DNA of 64,000 nt from positions 35,574 to 99,573 of the forward strand of contig NZ_WXZL01000015.1 in NCBI RefSeq assembly GCF_009982895.1. The letters run 5' to 3'. Position numbers and translations under genes: made by a program. The DNA is from Deinococcus alpinitundrae. Its GTDB lineage: Bacteria > Deinococcota > Deinococci > Deinococcales > Deinococcaceae. The notes under the pieces were generated by a model. The model was not told the origin of the DNA. It saw only the letters and a list, made by a program, of their open reading frames with translations, and did not search any database. Shown here one piece after another: positions 52,327-61,575 of this stretch. Position 1 is the first letter of the stretch. The number at the start of each line of letters is the position of its first letter.

Positions 52327-52364
52327 GAACACTATCTCAACGCTGACAGGTTGTCAGGGTTCAC
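52325..52364. promoter_or_regulatory. Nested palindromes overlapping the promoter
   Basis: CTGACA-GGT-TGTCAG (52343-52357) is a perfect palindrome around three bases, just after the predicted transcript start. An outer pair GTGAAC (52325-52330) and GTTCAC (52359-52364) brackets it. This is a good operator candidate, possibly responsive to an amino acid or sulfur source. Confidence 0.5.
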
Positions 52365-52381
52365 TCACCAGGAGACTTCAC

Positions 52382-53146
52382 ATGCGTTCACTGACTGTTC
52401 TCGCCGCCGCACTGCTGGCTGCCAGCTTCACGGCCCAGGCTGCCGCGCCCAAAACTATCACCTCCGGTACCCTCTCCATCGGTATGGAAGGCACGTACGC
52501 GCCCTTTACTTACAAAGATGCCCAGGGCAATCTGACCGGCTTCGATGTGGATATTGCCAAGGCATTGGCGGCCAAGCTGGGCCTCAAGCCGCAGTTTGTG
52601 CTGACCGAATGGAGCGGCATTCTGGCAGGCCTGCAGGCGGGCAAGTACGACGTGATCGTCAATCAGGTAGGCATCACGGCCGAGCGCCAAAAAAGCATCG
52701 GGTTCAGCGCGCCTTACGCTTACAGCAATCCGCAGATCATCGTGAAGAAGGTGGGCAGCTTTGCCCCCAAGACGTTGGCCGACCTGAAAGGCAAGCGGGT
52801 GGGCGTGGGCCTGGGCAGCAACTTTGAAAAGCAGCTGCGCGACGCGGGCGGCATCGACGTGGTGACCTACCCCGGCGCACCCGAATACCTGGCTGACCTG
52901 GCGAGTGGGCGCCTGGACGCGGCCTTCAACGACCGCCTGCTGGTGGGCTACCTGATCAAGTCGCAGAACCTGCCTGTGAAGGGCGCGGGTGTGATCGGGC
53001 AATCGGAGCCGGTGGGTATCGCGCTGCAAAAGACCAACACGACGCTCAAGGCCGCCATCGACAAAGCGCTCATTCAGCTCAAGGCCGACGGCACCTACGC
53101 CAAGATCAGCCGCCAGTGGTTCGGGCAGGACGTCAGCAAACCCTGA
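52382..53146 (+). CDS. Amino-acid ABC transporter substrate-binding protein (254 aa)
   Basis: A signal peptide (about residues 1-20, ending TAQA-A) precedes a SBP_bac_3 domain: GTLSIGMEGTYAPFTYKD, GFDVDIAKALAAKLGLKPQFV, WSGILAGLQAGKYDVIVNQVGIT and a late KADGTYAKISRQWFGQDV. The pattern is close to cystine- or polar-amino-acid-binding proteins. The ATG at 52382 follows AGGAG. A strikingly similar paralogue lies 1.4 kb downstream at 54512, with an amine oxidase in between and a permease after it. Confidence 0.9.
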   Translation: MRSLTVLAAALLAASFTAQAAAPKTITSGTLSIGMEGTYAPFTYKDAQGNLTGFDVDIAKALAAKLGLKPQFVLTEWSGILAGLQAGKYDVIVNQVGITAERQKSIGFSAPYAYSNPQIIVKKVGSFAPKTLADLKGKRVGVGLGSNFEKQLRDAGGIDVVTYPGAPEYLADLASGRLDAAFNDRLLVGYLIKSQNLPVKGAGVIGQSEPVGIALQKTNTTLKAAIDKALIQLKADGTYAKISRQWFGQDVSKP

Positions 53147-53163
53147 TGCCCTGAGTTTGCGGA

Positions 53164-53200
53164 AAACGGCACTGCTCCGAATGGATGGGCGGTGCCGTTT
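53164..53200 (+). terminator. Hairpin after the first binding-protein gene
   Basis: AAACGGCAC and GTGCCGTTT form a perfect 9-bp stem with a 19-base loop, 18 bases after the stop. The T run is only three bases, so it may be a weak terminator. Confidence 0.55.
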
Positions 53201-53248
53201 CGCCTGGGTTCACTCAAGCCAGTCAGGTCAGCCTTTAGACTCAGGACT

Positions 53249-54364
53249 GTGAAGCATGTTCAGCATCTCGTTATCGGCGCGGGCGCGGCAGGCAGCGCGG
53301 CGGCCTATCAGCTGGCGCGGCGCGGTCAGGAGGTCATGCTGATCGAACAGTTCAGCCTCGGCCACGACAAAGGCTCGAGTTTCGGGCCGTCGCGGATTTT
53401 CCGGCTGGCCTACCCCGAACCGGACTACGCCGGGCTGGCCCAAGCGGCGCTGGCGTCGTGGCAGCTGCTGGAACGCGCCTCAGGCCAGCCGCTGTACTGG
53501 CGCACCGGGGGCCTCGACCTCGGCCCCGCCGGAACGCCGAGCCTGGAGGAAGTTTATAGCTCGCTCAGTGCCCTCGGCGCAGCTCCCGAGCGGCTGGGCC
53601 ACCGTGCACTCTCGCGGCGCTTTCCCCAGTGGCGGCTGCCGCCCGACTGGGAAGCGGTGTACTCACCGGAAGCGGGCATCGTCAGCCCTCAGTTGACCCT
53701 CAGGGTGCTGGCCGAGTTGGCCCGCAGCCACGGTGCACAGATCCTGGAAGGCGTGGTCGCCCTGGAAATCGAGCCGGGACAGCGGCCAGCCGTGAACACC
53801 AGCGCCGGGACCATCACCTGCGACCACCTGATCGTGGCGGCGGGCGCGTGGCTGCCGCGTCTGGTGCCTGAACTGGCGTCGCTGCTCAGCGTGACGCTGG
53901 CCGCCTCGAGTTTTTACCGCCCAACCGATTCGGCCCCCTTCCAGCCGCAGAACTTCCCGGTGTTCATCACCCATGACGAGTTTCAGGCCTACGGTTTTCC
54001 CGCGTTCGGCGTTCCCGAAGTGAAAGTCGGCGTGGATGTGCTGCGCCCCGTGACCAGTGGCGACGGTCGCTCCTTTGAAGTTCCCGAGCAGGTGGCTCAG
54101 GCCTCCGACACCTTCATGCGCCGATTTCTGCCGCAGATCGGCGAGGCCACGGCGCGCAGCACCTGCCTGATTACCCGCGCTCCCGGCGGCGACTTCGTGA
54201 TCGCGGCGCACCCGGCCTGCGAGCAGATCACGCTGGCCTCGCCGTGTTCGGGTCACGGCTTCAAGTTCACGCCGCTATTGGGCGAACTGCTGGCGGCCCA
54301 AGCGCTGGGCGAGCGCCACCCCTGGCAACTGCCACGTTTTGCCTTGCCCGCACAGGCAACCTGA
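53249..54364 (+). CDS. FAD-dependent amine oxidase, sarcosine/N-methyltryptophan oxidase-like (371 aa)
   Basis: A DAO-family flavoprotein: VIGAGAAGSAAAYQLARRG binds the ADP part of FAD, EQFSLGHDKGSSFGPSRIFRLAY is typical of MSOX/SolA enzymes, and SPCSGHGFKFTPLLGELLA holds the flavin-contact region. The conserved Cys that covalently links FAD in MSOX may be C350 in ASPCSGHG. It would oxidise a secondary amine with release of H2O2. The GTG at 53249 follows TAGACT (53236-53241) by seven bases (leaderless). The flanking amino-acid binding proteins suggest use of an imported amine. Confidence 0.87.
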   Translation: MKHVQHLVIGAGAAGSAAAYQLARRGQEVMLIEQFSLGHDKGSSFGPSRIFRLAYPEPDYAGLAQAALASWQLLERASGQPLYWRTGGLDLGPAGTPSLEEVYSSLSALGAAPERLGHRALSRRFPQWRLPPDWEAVYSPEAGIVSPQLTLRVLAELARSHGAQILEGVVALEIEPGQRPAVNTSAGTITCDHLIVAAGAWLPRLVPELASLLSVTLAASSFYRPTDSAPFQPQNFPVFITHDEFQAYGFPAFGVPEVKVGVDVLRPVTSGDGRSFEVPEQVAQASDTFMRRFLPQIGEATARSTCLITRAPGGDFVIAAHPACEQITLASPCSGHGFKFTPLLGELLAAQALGERHPWQLPRFALPAQAT

Positions 54365-54379
54365 GCGGCAACCGCAAAG

Positions 54380-54408
54380 ATGACAGGGCCGGGCCAGCGG
54401 CGTACAGT
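54380..54408 (+). promoter_or_regulatory. Promoter of the second binding-protein gene
   Basis: ATGACA, 17 bases, TACAGT, giving a leader of about 100 bases before the ATG at 54512. Confidence 0.45.
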
Positions 54409-54511
54409 AAGGCCGTTCCCCTTCCGGCCCACCTGTGGCCGCCGCAGAGCACATCCCTCTCCCTCCGTATACCCACGGCGGCACTGTGCTGACCGTCTTC
54501 AAGGAGAAGTT

Positions 54512-55279
54512 ATGCGTGTCCTTCCCACCGCTTTGATCATCAGCATGACCGTCTTCTCGTTTGCCCAGGCGCTCAGCCCGCCGCCGACCCTCAGCAAGGG
54601 CGTGCTCAAGATCGCGGTGGAAGGCACCTACGCGCCGTTTACCTTCAAGGACGCCCAGGGCAACCTAACCGGCTTTGACGTGGATGTGGCGCGGGCACTG
54701 GCGGCCAAGCTGGGTCTTCAGCCCGAATTCGTGCTGACCGAGTGGAGCGGCATTCTGGCGGGTCTGCAGGCCAACAAGTACGACGTGATCATCAACCAGG
54801 TGGGCATCACCGCCGAGCGGCAAAAGAGCATCGGGTTCAGCGATCCGTATGTCTACAGCCGTCCGCAGATCGCCGTTCACAGCACCAAGGGCCAGGACTA
54901 CGCCACGCTGGCCGACCTGAAGGGCAAGCGGGTGGGCGTCGGCCTCGGCACCGTCTTTGAAAAGGATCTGCGCGACGCGGGGGGCATCAACGTCGTGACC
55001 TATCCCGGCACCCCCGAATACCTGGCCGATCTGGGCAGCGGTCGCCTGGACGCCATTTACAACGACCGCCTCTTGATCGGTTACCTCGCCAAGTCTCAAG
55101 GCCTGCCGATCAAGGGCGTGGGTGCAGCTGGGTCGGTGGACAGCATGGGTGTGGCGATGAAGAAGACCAATGTGCTGCTCAAGCTCGCCGTCAACGCGGC
55201 CCTCAAGGGGATGAAGAGCGACGGCACGATGGCCAAAATTGGTCAGCAGTGGTTCGGGCAAGACGTCAGCAAGCCCTGA
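54512..55279 (+). CDS. Amino-acid ABC transporter substrate-binding protein, paralogue (255 aa)
   Basis: A signal peptide (about residues 1-19) and a SBP_bac_3 domain nearly identical in layout to the protein at 52382: EGTYAPFTFKDAQGNLTGFDVDVARAL, WSGILAGLQANKYDVIINQ, KGKRVGVGLGTVFEKDLRDAGG and the same last residues QQWFGQDVSKP. Differences cluster in the middle lobe, so ligand preference may differ. The ATG follows AAGGAGAAG. The permease gene comes next on the same strand. Confidence 0.9.
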   Translation: MRVLPTALIISMTVFSFAQALSPPPTLSKGVLKIAVEGTYAPFTFKDAQGNLTGFDVDVARALAAKLGLQPEFVLTEWSGILAGLQANKYDVIINQVGITAERQKSIGFSDPYVYSRPQIAVHSTKGQDYATLADLKGKRVGVGLGTVFEKDLRDAGGINVVTYPGTPEYLADLGSGRLDAIYNDRLLIGYLAKSQGLPIKGVGAAGSVDSMGVAMKKTNVLLKLAVNAALKGMKSDGTMAKIGQQWFGQDVSKP

Positions 55280-55424
55280 TCGTCACGCTGTCGGCAGGAA
55301 AGGGTCCATTCGGCCCGCCCCGCTCTTTGAGGTTTGGCGCTGAAAAAGGTGTGTGGGTCTAGGGGCATGCTCACGCTGGCCGCTGACGGCTGCTAGGCTG
55401 GGCGGGTTTGGCCTGGAGTCTTCG

Positions 55425-56093
55425 ATGGAAAACCTGACCTTGATCCTGCAAAGTGCCTGGGCCTCACTGCCCACCCTGCTCGTCGGCACCCGGCTGACCA
55501 TCGGCTTCGCGCTGGCGGCCATGGTGCTGGGCCTGCCGCTGGGCCTGATCGTGGCGCTGCTGCGGCTCTACGCGCTCGGCTGGCTGCGCTGGCTGGCGAC
55601 GCTGTATGTCTCGTTCATTCGCGGCACGCCGCTGCTGGTGCAGATCTTCGTGATCTATTACGGCCTGCCGAGTTTCGGCATCACCCTCAGCCCGGTGGTG
55701 GGCGGGGTGCTGGCGCTGACCTTCAACGCCGCCGCCTACCTCTCGGAAACGATCCGCGCCGCGATTCTCAGTATTCCCAAAGGTCAGCATGAAGCGGCCT
55801 ACAGCGTGGGCCTCAGCCGCCTGGAAACCATGCAGCTGATCGTCTTGCCGCAGGCGGCGCGGGTGGCGCTGCCTTCCTTGGGCAACAGCCTCATCGGGCT
55901 GGTCAAGGACACCTCGCTGGTGTCAGTCATCACCGTGGTCGAGTTGCTGCGCAGCGCCCAGCTCGTGATCGCCCGCACCTTCGAGCCGTTCGGGCCGTAT
56001 CTGGCAGCGGCAATGGTCTACTGGGCCGTCAGCAGTTTGCTGGAACTGGTGCAGCGGCGGCTGGAAGTGCGGCTCTCTCGCGGCGCGGCCTAG
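55425..56093 (+). CDS. Amino-acid ABC transporter permease (222 aa)
   Basis: A HisM/GlnP-type permease with five or six helices. GTPLLVQIFVIYYGLPSFG is the family loop, and LSIPKGQHEAAYSVGLSRLETMQLIVLPQA the EAA motif that docks the ATPase. No ATPase gene follows; the next gene is on the other strand. The ATP-binding subunit must be encoded elsewhere. The ATG at 55425 follows TGGAG. Its TAG stop shares CTAG with the stop of the convergent MFS gene. Confidence 0.9.
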   Translation: MENLTLILQSAWASLPTLLVGTRLTIGFALAAMVLGLPLGLIVALLRLYALGWLRWLATLYVSFIRGTPLLVQIFVIYYGLPSFGITLSPVVGGVLALTFNAAAYLSETIRAAILSIPKGQHEAAYSVGLSRLETMQLIVLPQAARVALPSLGNSLIGLVKDTSLVSVITVVELLRSAQLVIARTFEPFGPYLAAAMVYWAVSSLLELVQRRLEVRLSRGAA

Positions 56094-57313
56094 CGCCCGG
56101 CCCGCTGCACCGCCAGCGGCCACAGGGCCGCCAGCAATGCCAGCCCCCCGGTCAGGCCCAGCATCAGCAGCGGGGTGGCAATGCTGCGGGCGGCCAGTCC
56201 CGCGCCGAGGGTCAGCCCCAGCGCGTTGAAGGCCATCACGCTGCCGATGACCCGCCCACGCATCTCGGCGGAAATCAGCCCCTGAATACGGGTGGTGGCG
56301 ACCACTTCCAGCAGGCCCAGCCCCAGCCCGAAGACGCCCGCCGCCGTCCACCAGGGCCACACACCGCCGGCAATGAAGCCCGCCGTGCCGAGCACCAGAA
56401 TGAAGCGCCCAGTGCCGATCAAGCGGTCCGGCGAGAACCGCGCCGAGAGCGGCCCGACCAGCGCGATGCCCAGTAACACTCCGCCGGAGAGCAGCATTTC
56501 GAAGACGGCGTAGTCGGCTGCGCCTCGCCCGGCCGCCAGCATGTGCAGCGGCGCGCGGACATTGGTGACATTCGAAATGAAACTGAGCGCGAAATTCATG
56601 GCGAACAGTGCGCCGAGCAGCGGCGTGCTGCGCAGCACGCCGAAACTCAGCCGCAGATCACTCAGCACGTTGAGCGCGCCGCTGGCCGCGCCGGGCATGG
56701 GCGGCAGGGCCAGGGTGCCGAGCAGCAGCAGGGCGCTGAGTGCCGCGCCGCTCAGCAGCGTTGCCCCCACGCCCCAGTGGGCCACCCCGAAACCGCCCAG
56801 TCCGTAGCCGATGAGCGGCGCGCCCATCATGGCGACGCTGGTCAGGCTGTTGGCGCGCTGCCACTGCCGGGACGGCACCAGGCGCGGCACCATCGCGCTC
56901 TGGGCCGTGGCGCTGAGGGTAGCGAGCAGGCCCAGCCCAAATGCCAGCCCCACCACCGCATTCAGGTTGAGCGTGCCGCGCAGGGCCAGCAGTCCCGTGC
57001 CGACCACGCCCAGCGTTCTCAGTACGGCGCTGAGGCTCAGCAGGGTGCGCGGCGGCCAGCGGTCGGCCAGCCCGCCCAGCAGCACCGCAAAGAAGCGCGG
57101 CAAGCTGAGGGCCAGCACCACCGAGCCGACGGCGGCGGCGCTCCGGGTGCTGGAGGGATGAAGGGTGGCGAGCGCCAGGAAGGGAAGGGCCACATACACC
57201 ACTGCCTCACCCAGCGCCGAGGCCAGCAGCCCCAGCCAGTAGGTCCAGAACGAGCGGGGCAAACGAAGAGCAGCCGGGTCGGTCACGGCGAGGTCAATTA
57301 CAGTATCGGGCAT
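56090..57313 (-). CDS. MFS transporter (407 aa)
   Basis: Twelve hydrophobic helices. GGLADRWPPRTLLSLSAVLR is the MFS loop-2/3 motif, and the layout resembles MFS_3 / EntS-like exporters. Substrate unknown. It diverges from a helix-turn-helix regulator gene 30 bases away, a usual arrangement for a transporter and its regulator. The start codons are so close that the two promoters must overlap. Its stop TAG overlaps that of the permease gene. Confidence 0.87.
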   Translation of the reverse strand: MPDTVIDLAVTDPAALRLPRSFWTYWLGLLASALGEAVVYVALPFLALATLHPSSTRSAAAVGSVVLALSLPRFFAVLLGGLADRWPPRTLLSLSAVLRTLGVVGTGLLALRGTLNLNAVVGLAFGLGLLATLSATAQSAMVPRLVPSRQWQRANSLTSVAMMGAPLIGYGLGGFGVAHWGVGATLLSGAALSALLLLGTLALPPMPGAASGALNVLSDLRLSFGVLRSTPLLGALFAMNFALSFISNVTNVRAPLHMLAAGRGAADYAVFEMLLSGGVLLGIALVGPLSARFSPDRLIGTGRFILVLGTAGFIAGGVWPWWTAAGVFGLGLGLLEVVATTRIQGLISAEMRGRVIGSVMAFNALGLTLGAGLAARSIATPLLMLGLTGGLALLAALWPLAVQRAGR

Positions 57314-57343
57314 GGCCCCAGCTTTGGCGCTAGGCTACCGAAA

Positions 57344-58009
57344 ATGCCGCACACCATTTTGGGAAGCTATGCGGGCGAGTGGTTCACTGCTGCCACGCCC
57401 CAGCAAGCGCGGCTCCTGAGTGACCGGGCGGCGCTGCGGCATCTGGAGCCGTTCGTGGGCCGTACGCTGGGCGCGGCGCAGGCGGCCCGCGAGGCCGGGG
57501 TCAGCACCGAGCGAATACTCTACCGGATACGGCAATTTCTGGCGGCGGGACTTGTATTCTTGGCGAGCGAGCAGCGGCGGGGCGGGCGCGCCATCAAGCT
57601 CTACAGCGCGCCGGGCGGCTTCCGGGTGCCGTTTCACCTGACGCCCTTCAAGGATGCTGAGGCGGAAATCGCGGCCCAGTTTCAGTTTGTCGACCGGTTG
57701 CGGCGGCGGGCGCTGGCCCGCAGGCTGACACGGCGTGGTCTGGGTGGGCGGCTGATCTACCGCGACGCGCGCGGCGAGATCAATTTCGAGTACGACGTCC
57801 TCGGTGCCCAGGACCGGCAAGCGCTGACTCGGCTCGGCAGCGATTTGACGGGCGTGCAGTGGCTGACCCCGGCGCAGGCCGAGGCCGTCAGGACCAAGTT
57901 GGACGAGGTGTGGACGCTGCTGCTGAAGGCGTCCCGCGAACCGGGCACCCAGCCCTACCTGATTCAGACGACCCTGCTTCAACTGGAGGAGGACGATGTG
58001 CCCAACTAA
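57344..58009 (+). CDS. ArsR-like winged-helix transcriptional regulator (221 aa)
   Basis: Residues about 20-95 form a winged helix: AALRHLEPFVGRTLGAAQAAREAGVSTERILYRIRQFLAAGLVFLASEQRRGGRAIKLYSA covers the helix-turn-helix and wing. The rest is helical with Arg clusters and probably serves dimerisation or ligand sensing. TAGGCT at 57331-57336 lies seven bases before the ATG, so it is leaderless. Its position divergent from the MFS gene suggests control of that exporter and of itself. Confidence 0.8.
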   Translation: MPHTILGSYAGEWFTAATPQQARLLSDRAALRHLEPFVGRTLGAAQAAREAGVSTERILYRIRQFLAAGLVFLASEQRRGGRAIKLYSAPGGFRVPFHLTPFKDAEAEIAAQFQFVDRLRRRALARRLTRRGLGGRLIYRDARGEINFEYDVLGAQDRQALTRLGSDLTGVQWLTPAQAEAVRTKLDEVWTLLLKASREPGTQPYLIQTTLLQLEEDDVPN

Positions 58010-58078
58010 GGAAACGAGCAACGCTCCGCCTGTGCGCTCCGCACTATTTTGTAAAGCACAGAAGCGTATCCTGTGTGT

Positions 58079-58498
<420 letters not shown>

Positions 58499-58534
58499 GC
58501 GCTCCACAAGAGACACGCGCACCACACGACACCC

Positions 58535-58557
58535 AGAGGCTTCGGCCTCTTTTTTTG
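58535..58557 (+). terminator. Rho-independent terminator of the Fe-S carrier gene
   Basis: AGAGGC-TTCG-GCCTCT with a UUCG tetraloop, followed by seven T. It starts 37 bases after the stop at 58498. Confidence 0.93.
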
Positions 58558-58589
58558 TGGCAAGGCCATCTGCCGGAATCGTGATCGGC

Positions 58590-58618
58590 TTGACGGAGTA
58601 AAGATTTCTCCATAGTCT
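58590..58618 (+). promoter_or_regulatory. Promoter of the peptide ABC operon
   Basis: TTGACG, 17 bases, TAGTCT. The leader is about 40 bases long and ends in TGGAGG before the ATG at 58664. Confidence 0.7.
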
Positions 58619-58663
58619 TGCCGAATTAACTGTGTGTCGGCGCGTAAAGCGTTGTGGAGGCTT

Positions 58664-60469
58664 ATGAAGAACAGGAAAAATTGGCTCGCTGTGTCCGCCC
58701 TGCTGGTCGGCTCGACCCTCCTGAACACGGCCCAGGCCGGGCAGGCCAACAACTCGCTGGTGATCGGCACCTCGCAGGAACCGCCGAACATCAATGACCC
58801 CTGGCGCACCAACAATCTGGTGATCGCCACCGAGATCACCTGGTTTATGGAAGCCCACCTGATCGGCAAGGACGACAACGGCGACCTGTATCCGGAAATC
58901 GCCACCCGCGTGCCGAGCCTCGCCAACGGTGATTACAAGATCGTCAAGGACGCCAAGGGCAATGTGATTCGCAATAGCGTGACCTTCAGCATCCGCAAGG
59001 ACGCCAAGTGGAGCGACGGCACGGCCATCACGCCCAAGGATTTCCAGTTCTGGCTCAAGGTCGAGCAAGACGACCGGGTGCCGGTGCCGACCCGCGAACC
59101 CTGGGACAAGGCCAAAATCACGGTGCAGGACGCCGATACCTTCACCATCACCTTCGACCCGCCTTACCTGTTCGCCGATCAGATTACCTCGGCGGTCGGC
59201 CTCAACCCGGCTCCCAGCGCGGCGATGGAAAAAGCCTGGAGTGCTTTTGACGCGGCCACCAAGAACCTCGATTCCAAGACCGGGGCCAAGCAGATCACCG
59301 ACGAGTGGAACAAGTTCATCGCCCAGTTCACCACCTCGCGTGGTTTGCCCAAGGTAGTGTCGGGACCGTTCAAGCCGACGAGTTGGCGGGCCGGAAACAG
59401 CCTCGTGCTGACCCGCAACCCCAATTACTGGATCACCCCCAAGGGCGGGGCCGACAAGTACCTCCAGACGGTGCAGTACCGCTTCATTGCCGATACCAAC
59501 ACCCTGAAAGTCAATATGTTGTCGGGCCAGCTCGACGCACTGTCGTATGTGGGTCTCACCTTCGATCAGGCGATCGAGGCGCAGCGCAGCGAGCGCGGCA
59601 AGTACAAGACCTATTTCGTGCCTGGAGCCACCTGGGAGCATGTGGACATCGCCAACGCCGGAGCGCGTGCCCAGAGCCTGGGCCTGACCGACAAGCGGGT
59701 GCGCCAGGCGCTGCTGTACTCGATTGACCGCGACGCGCTGGTCAAGGCGCTGTTCCAGGGCAAGCAGCCGGTCTCCAACACCTGGGTCAGCCCCATCGGC
59801 AAGCTCTACAAGAAAGACGCCAAGGACTACAACTTCGACGCTGCCAAGGCCAAGGCACTGTTTGCCGCCGCCGGTTGGAAGCCCGGCCCCGACGGCATCC
59901 TGGCCAAAGACGGCAAGAAGATGTCGCTCAACTTCGCCACCACCGCCGGAAACAAACTGCGCGAGCGTGTGCAGCAGATCTTGCAGGCGCAGTGGAAGGC
60001 CGTGGGGGTGGACGTCAACATCCAGAACTTCCCGTCCACGGTGGTGTTTTCCAACGACTTCGCGCCGCGCAGCGCCGAGGGCAAGTGGGACCTGTTCATG
60101 TATGCCTGGAGCAACGACCCCAGCGTGGAGCGCGGCGATCTGTGGGCCTCGCAGTTCGTGCCCAGCAAGGACAACGCCTACGCGGGCCAGAACTACCCCA
60201 ACTTCAAAGATGCCGATTACGACAAGCTCTGGAACGACGCCAAGACCGAGTTCGATCTGAGCGCCCGCGTCAAGCTGTTCGACAAGATGCAGGCCATCTG
60301 GACCGACGAGGTGCCTTCCTTGCCGCTGTACTTCCGTGCCAACCCCTACACCAAGGTGCCGGGACTGGTCAACTACACCTACACCGCCTACAGCCTCTAC
60401 CCCTCGTGGAACGCCGCCCAGATGGGCTGGGCCTCGCGCGGAGCTGCCGAAACCTACCCCCAAAAGTAA
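58664..60469 (+). CDS. Peptide ABC transporter substrate-binding protein (601 aa)
   Basis: A signal peptide (about residues 1-24, ending TAQA-G) precedes a large SBP_bac_5 domain: [49 protein letters not shown], the long lobe with [22 protein letters not shown], and [14 protein letters not shown]. It is a DppA/OppA-like oligopeptide or nickel binder; the ligand is unknown. The ATG at 58664 follows TGGAGG. A strong hairpin separates it from the permease genes. Confidence 0.93.
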   Translation: MKNRKNWLAVSALLVGSTLLNTAQAGQANNSLVIGTSQEPPNINDPWRTNNLVIATEITWFMEAHLIGKDDNGDLYPEIATRVPSLANGDYKIVKDAKGNVIRNSVTFSIRKDAKWSDGTAITPKDFQFWLKVEQDDRVPVPTREPWDKAKITVQDADTFTITFDPPYLFADQITSAVGLNPAPSAAMEKAWSAFDAATKNLDSKTGAKQITDEWNKFIAQFTTSRGLPKVVSGPFKPTSWRAGNSLVLTRNPNYWITPKGGADKYLQTVQYRFIADTNTLKVNMLSGQLDALSYVGLTFDQAIEAQRSERGKYKTYFVPGATWEHVDIANAGARAQSLGLTDKRVRQALLYSIDRDALVKALFQGKQPVSNTWVSPIGKLYKKDAKDYNFDAAKAKALFAAAGWKPGPDGILAKDGKKMSLNFATTAGNKLRERVQQILQAQWKAVGVDVNIQNFPSTVVFSNDFAPRSAEGKWDLFMYAWSNDPSVERGDLWASQFVPSKDNAYAGQNYPNFKDADYDKLWNDAKTEFDLSARVKLFDKMQAIWTDEVPSLPLYFRANPYTKVPGLVNYTYTAYSLYPSWNAAQMGWASRGAAETYPQK

Positions 60470-60488
60470 CGGCGGAGCCAGCCAATGG

Positions 60489-60525
60489 AAAGTGGGGGAG
60501 ACGGAGTGTGCCGCTCCCCCACTTT
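60489..60525 (+). promoter_or_regulatory. Strong intercistronic hairpin
   Basis: AAAGTGGGGGAG and CTCCCCCACTTT form a perfect 12-bp stem around a 13-base loop, between the peptide-binding protein and the first permease. It is followed by only one further T, so it probably acts as an attenuator or as a 3'-end protector that keeps binding-protein mRNA more abundant. Confidence 0.75.
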
Positions 60526-60565
60526 TCAGGTTCCCGCGCCGCCCCTTGCCTGACCGGGAGACGCC

Positions 60566-61564
60566 ATGTTCAACTACGCGCTTCGGCGCATCCTGCAAAT
60601 GATTCCGCTGCTGCTGGTCATCAGCTTGGTCATCTTCACGCTCACCGCCCTGCAACCCGGCGACCCGGTCGATCAGCTGGTGCTGGGCAACTCACAGATC
60701 ACGCCCGAGGACATCGCGCGCCTGCGGGCCGCCTACGGCCTGGACCAGCCGATCAGTCTGCGCTACTGGTTCTGGCTCACCCATGCCCTCCAGGGCGATT
60801 TCGGTTGGTCGCGGACCTTCAGCGCGCCCGCCGCCGCCTACGTCTTCGAGGAGCGGCTGCCCAACACGCTGCTGCTGACCCTGCCCGCGCTCGTGCTCTC
60901 TACCCTGATCGCCGTGCCGCTGGGCATCTTCTCGGCGGTGCGCCAGTACAGCATCCTCGATTATGTGCTGACCTTCTTCAGCTTCGTGTCGTTCAGCGCG
61001 CCCATCTTCTGGATCGGGGCGATGGCGCTGTGGTTGTTTGCCATCTATGTTCCGCAACTCACGGGCGGGCTGATCTCGCTGCCGCCCGGCGGCCTCGGCA
61101 GCCCCGACCTGGCTCCAGACGCGGGGTTCTGGGCGGTGGTCGCCGACAAACTCAGGTACCTGATCTTGCCGCTCTCCATCCTGATGCTGCGCGAGATTGC
61201 GGTGATTCTGCGCTTTCTGCGGGCCAGCATGCTGGAAGTGCTGAACCAGGATTTCGTCCGCACGGCGCGGGCCAAGGGCCTGTCCAACCGCAACGTCCTG
61301 TACCGCCACGCCCTCAGAAATGCGGTGCTGCCCATCGTGACCTTGTTGGGCCTCTCGATTCCGGGCCTGTTCGGCGGCGCGGTGCTGACTGAAACGGTTT
61401 TCTCGTGGCCGGGCATGGGCCGGGTCATCGTGGAAGCGCTGACCAGCAAGGACTTCAATGTGGTGATGGTGGCCCTGACCTTCATCTCGGTGCTGACGGT
61501 GGTGTTCCAGCTGCTCACCGACCTCGCCTACGCCGCCGTCGATCCGCGCATTCGCTACAACTAA
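60566..61564 (+). CDS. Peptide ABC transporter permease, DppB type (332 aa)
   Basis: Six helices of the DppB/OppB class. The N-terminal helix [24 protein letters not shown] is typical, [30 protein letters not shown] is the periplasmic loop, and [32 protein letters not shown] the EAA coupling motif. It forms the channel with the next gene product. The ATG follows CGGGAGACGCC. Confidence 0.92.
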   Translation: MFNYALRRILQMIPLLLVISLVIFTLTALQPGDPVDQLVLGNSQITPEDIARLRAAYGLDQPISLRYWFWLTHALQGDFGWSRTFSAPAAAYVFEERLPNTLLLTLPALVLSTLIAVPLGIFSAVRQYSILDYVLTFFSFVSFSAPIFWIGAMALWLFAIYVPQLTGGLISLPPGGLGSPDLAPDAGFWAVVADKLRYLILPLSILMLREIAVILRFLRASMLEVLNQDFVRTARAKGLSNRNVLYRHALRNAVLPIVTLLGLSIPGLFGGAVLTETVFSWPGMGRVIVEALTSKDFNVVMVALTFISVLTVVFQLLTDLAYAAVDPRIRYN

Positions 61565-61575
61565 GGAGCCACAAG

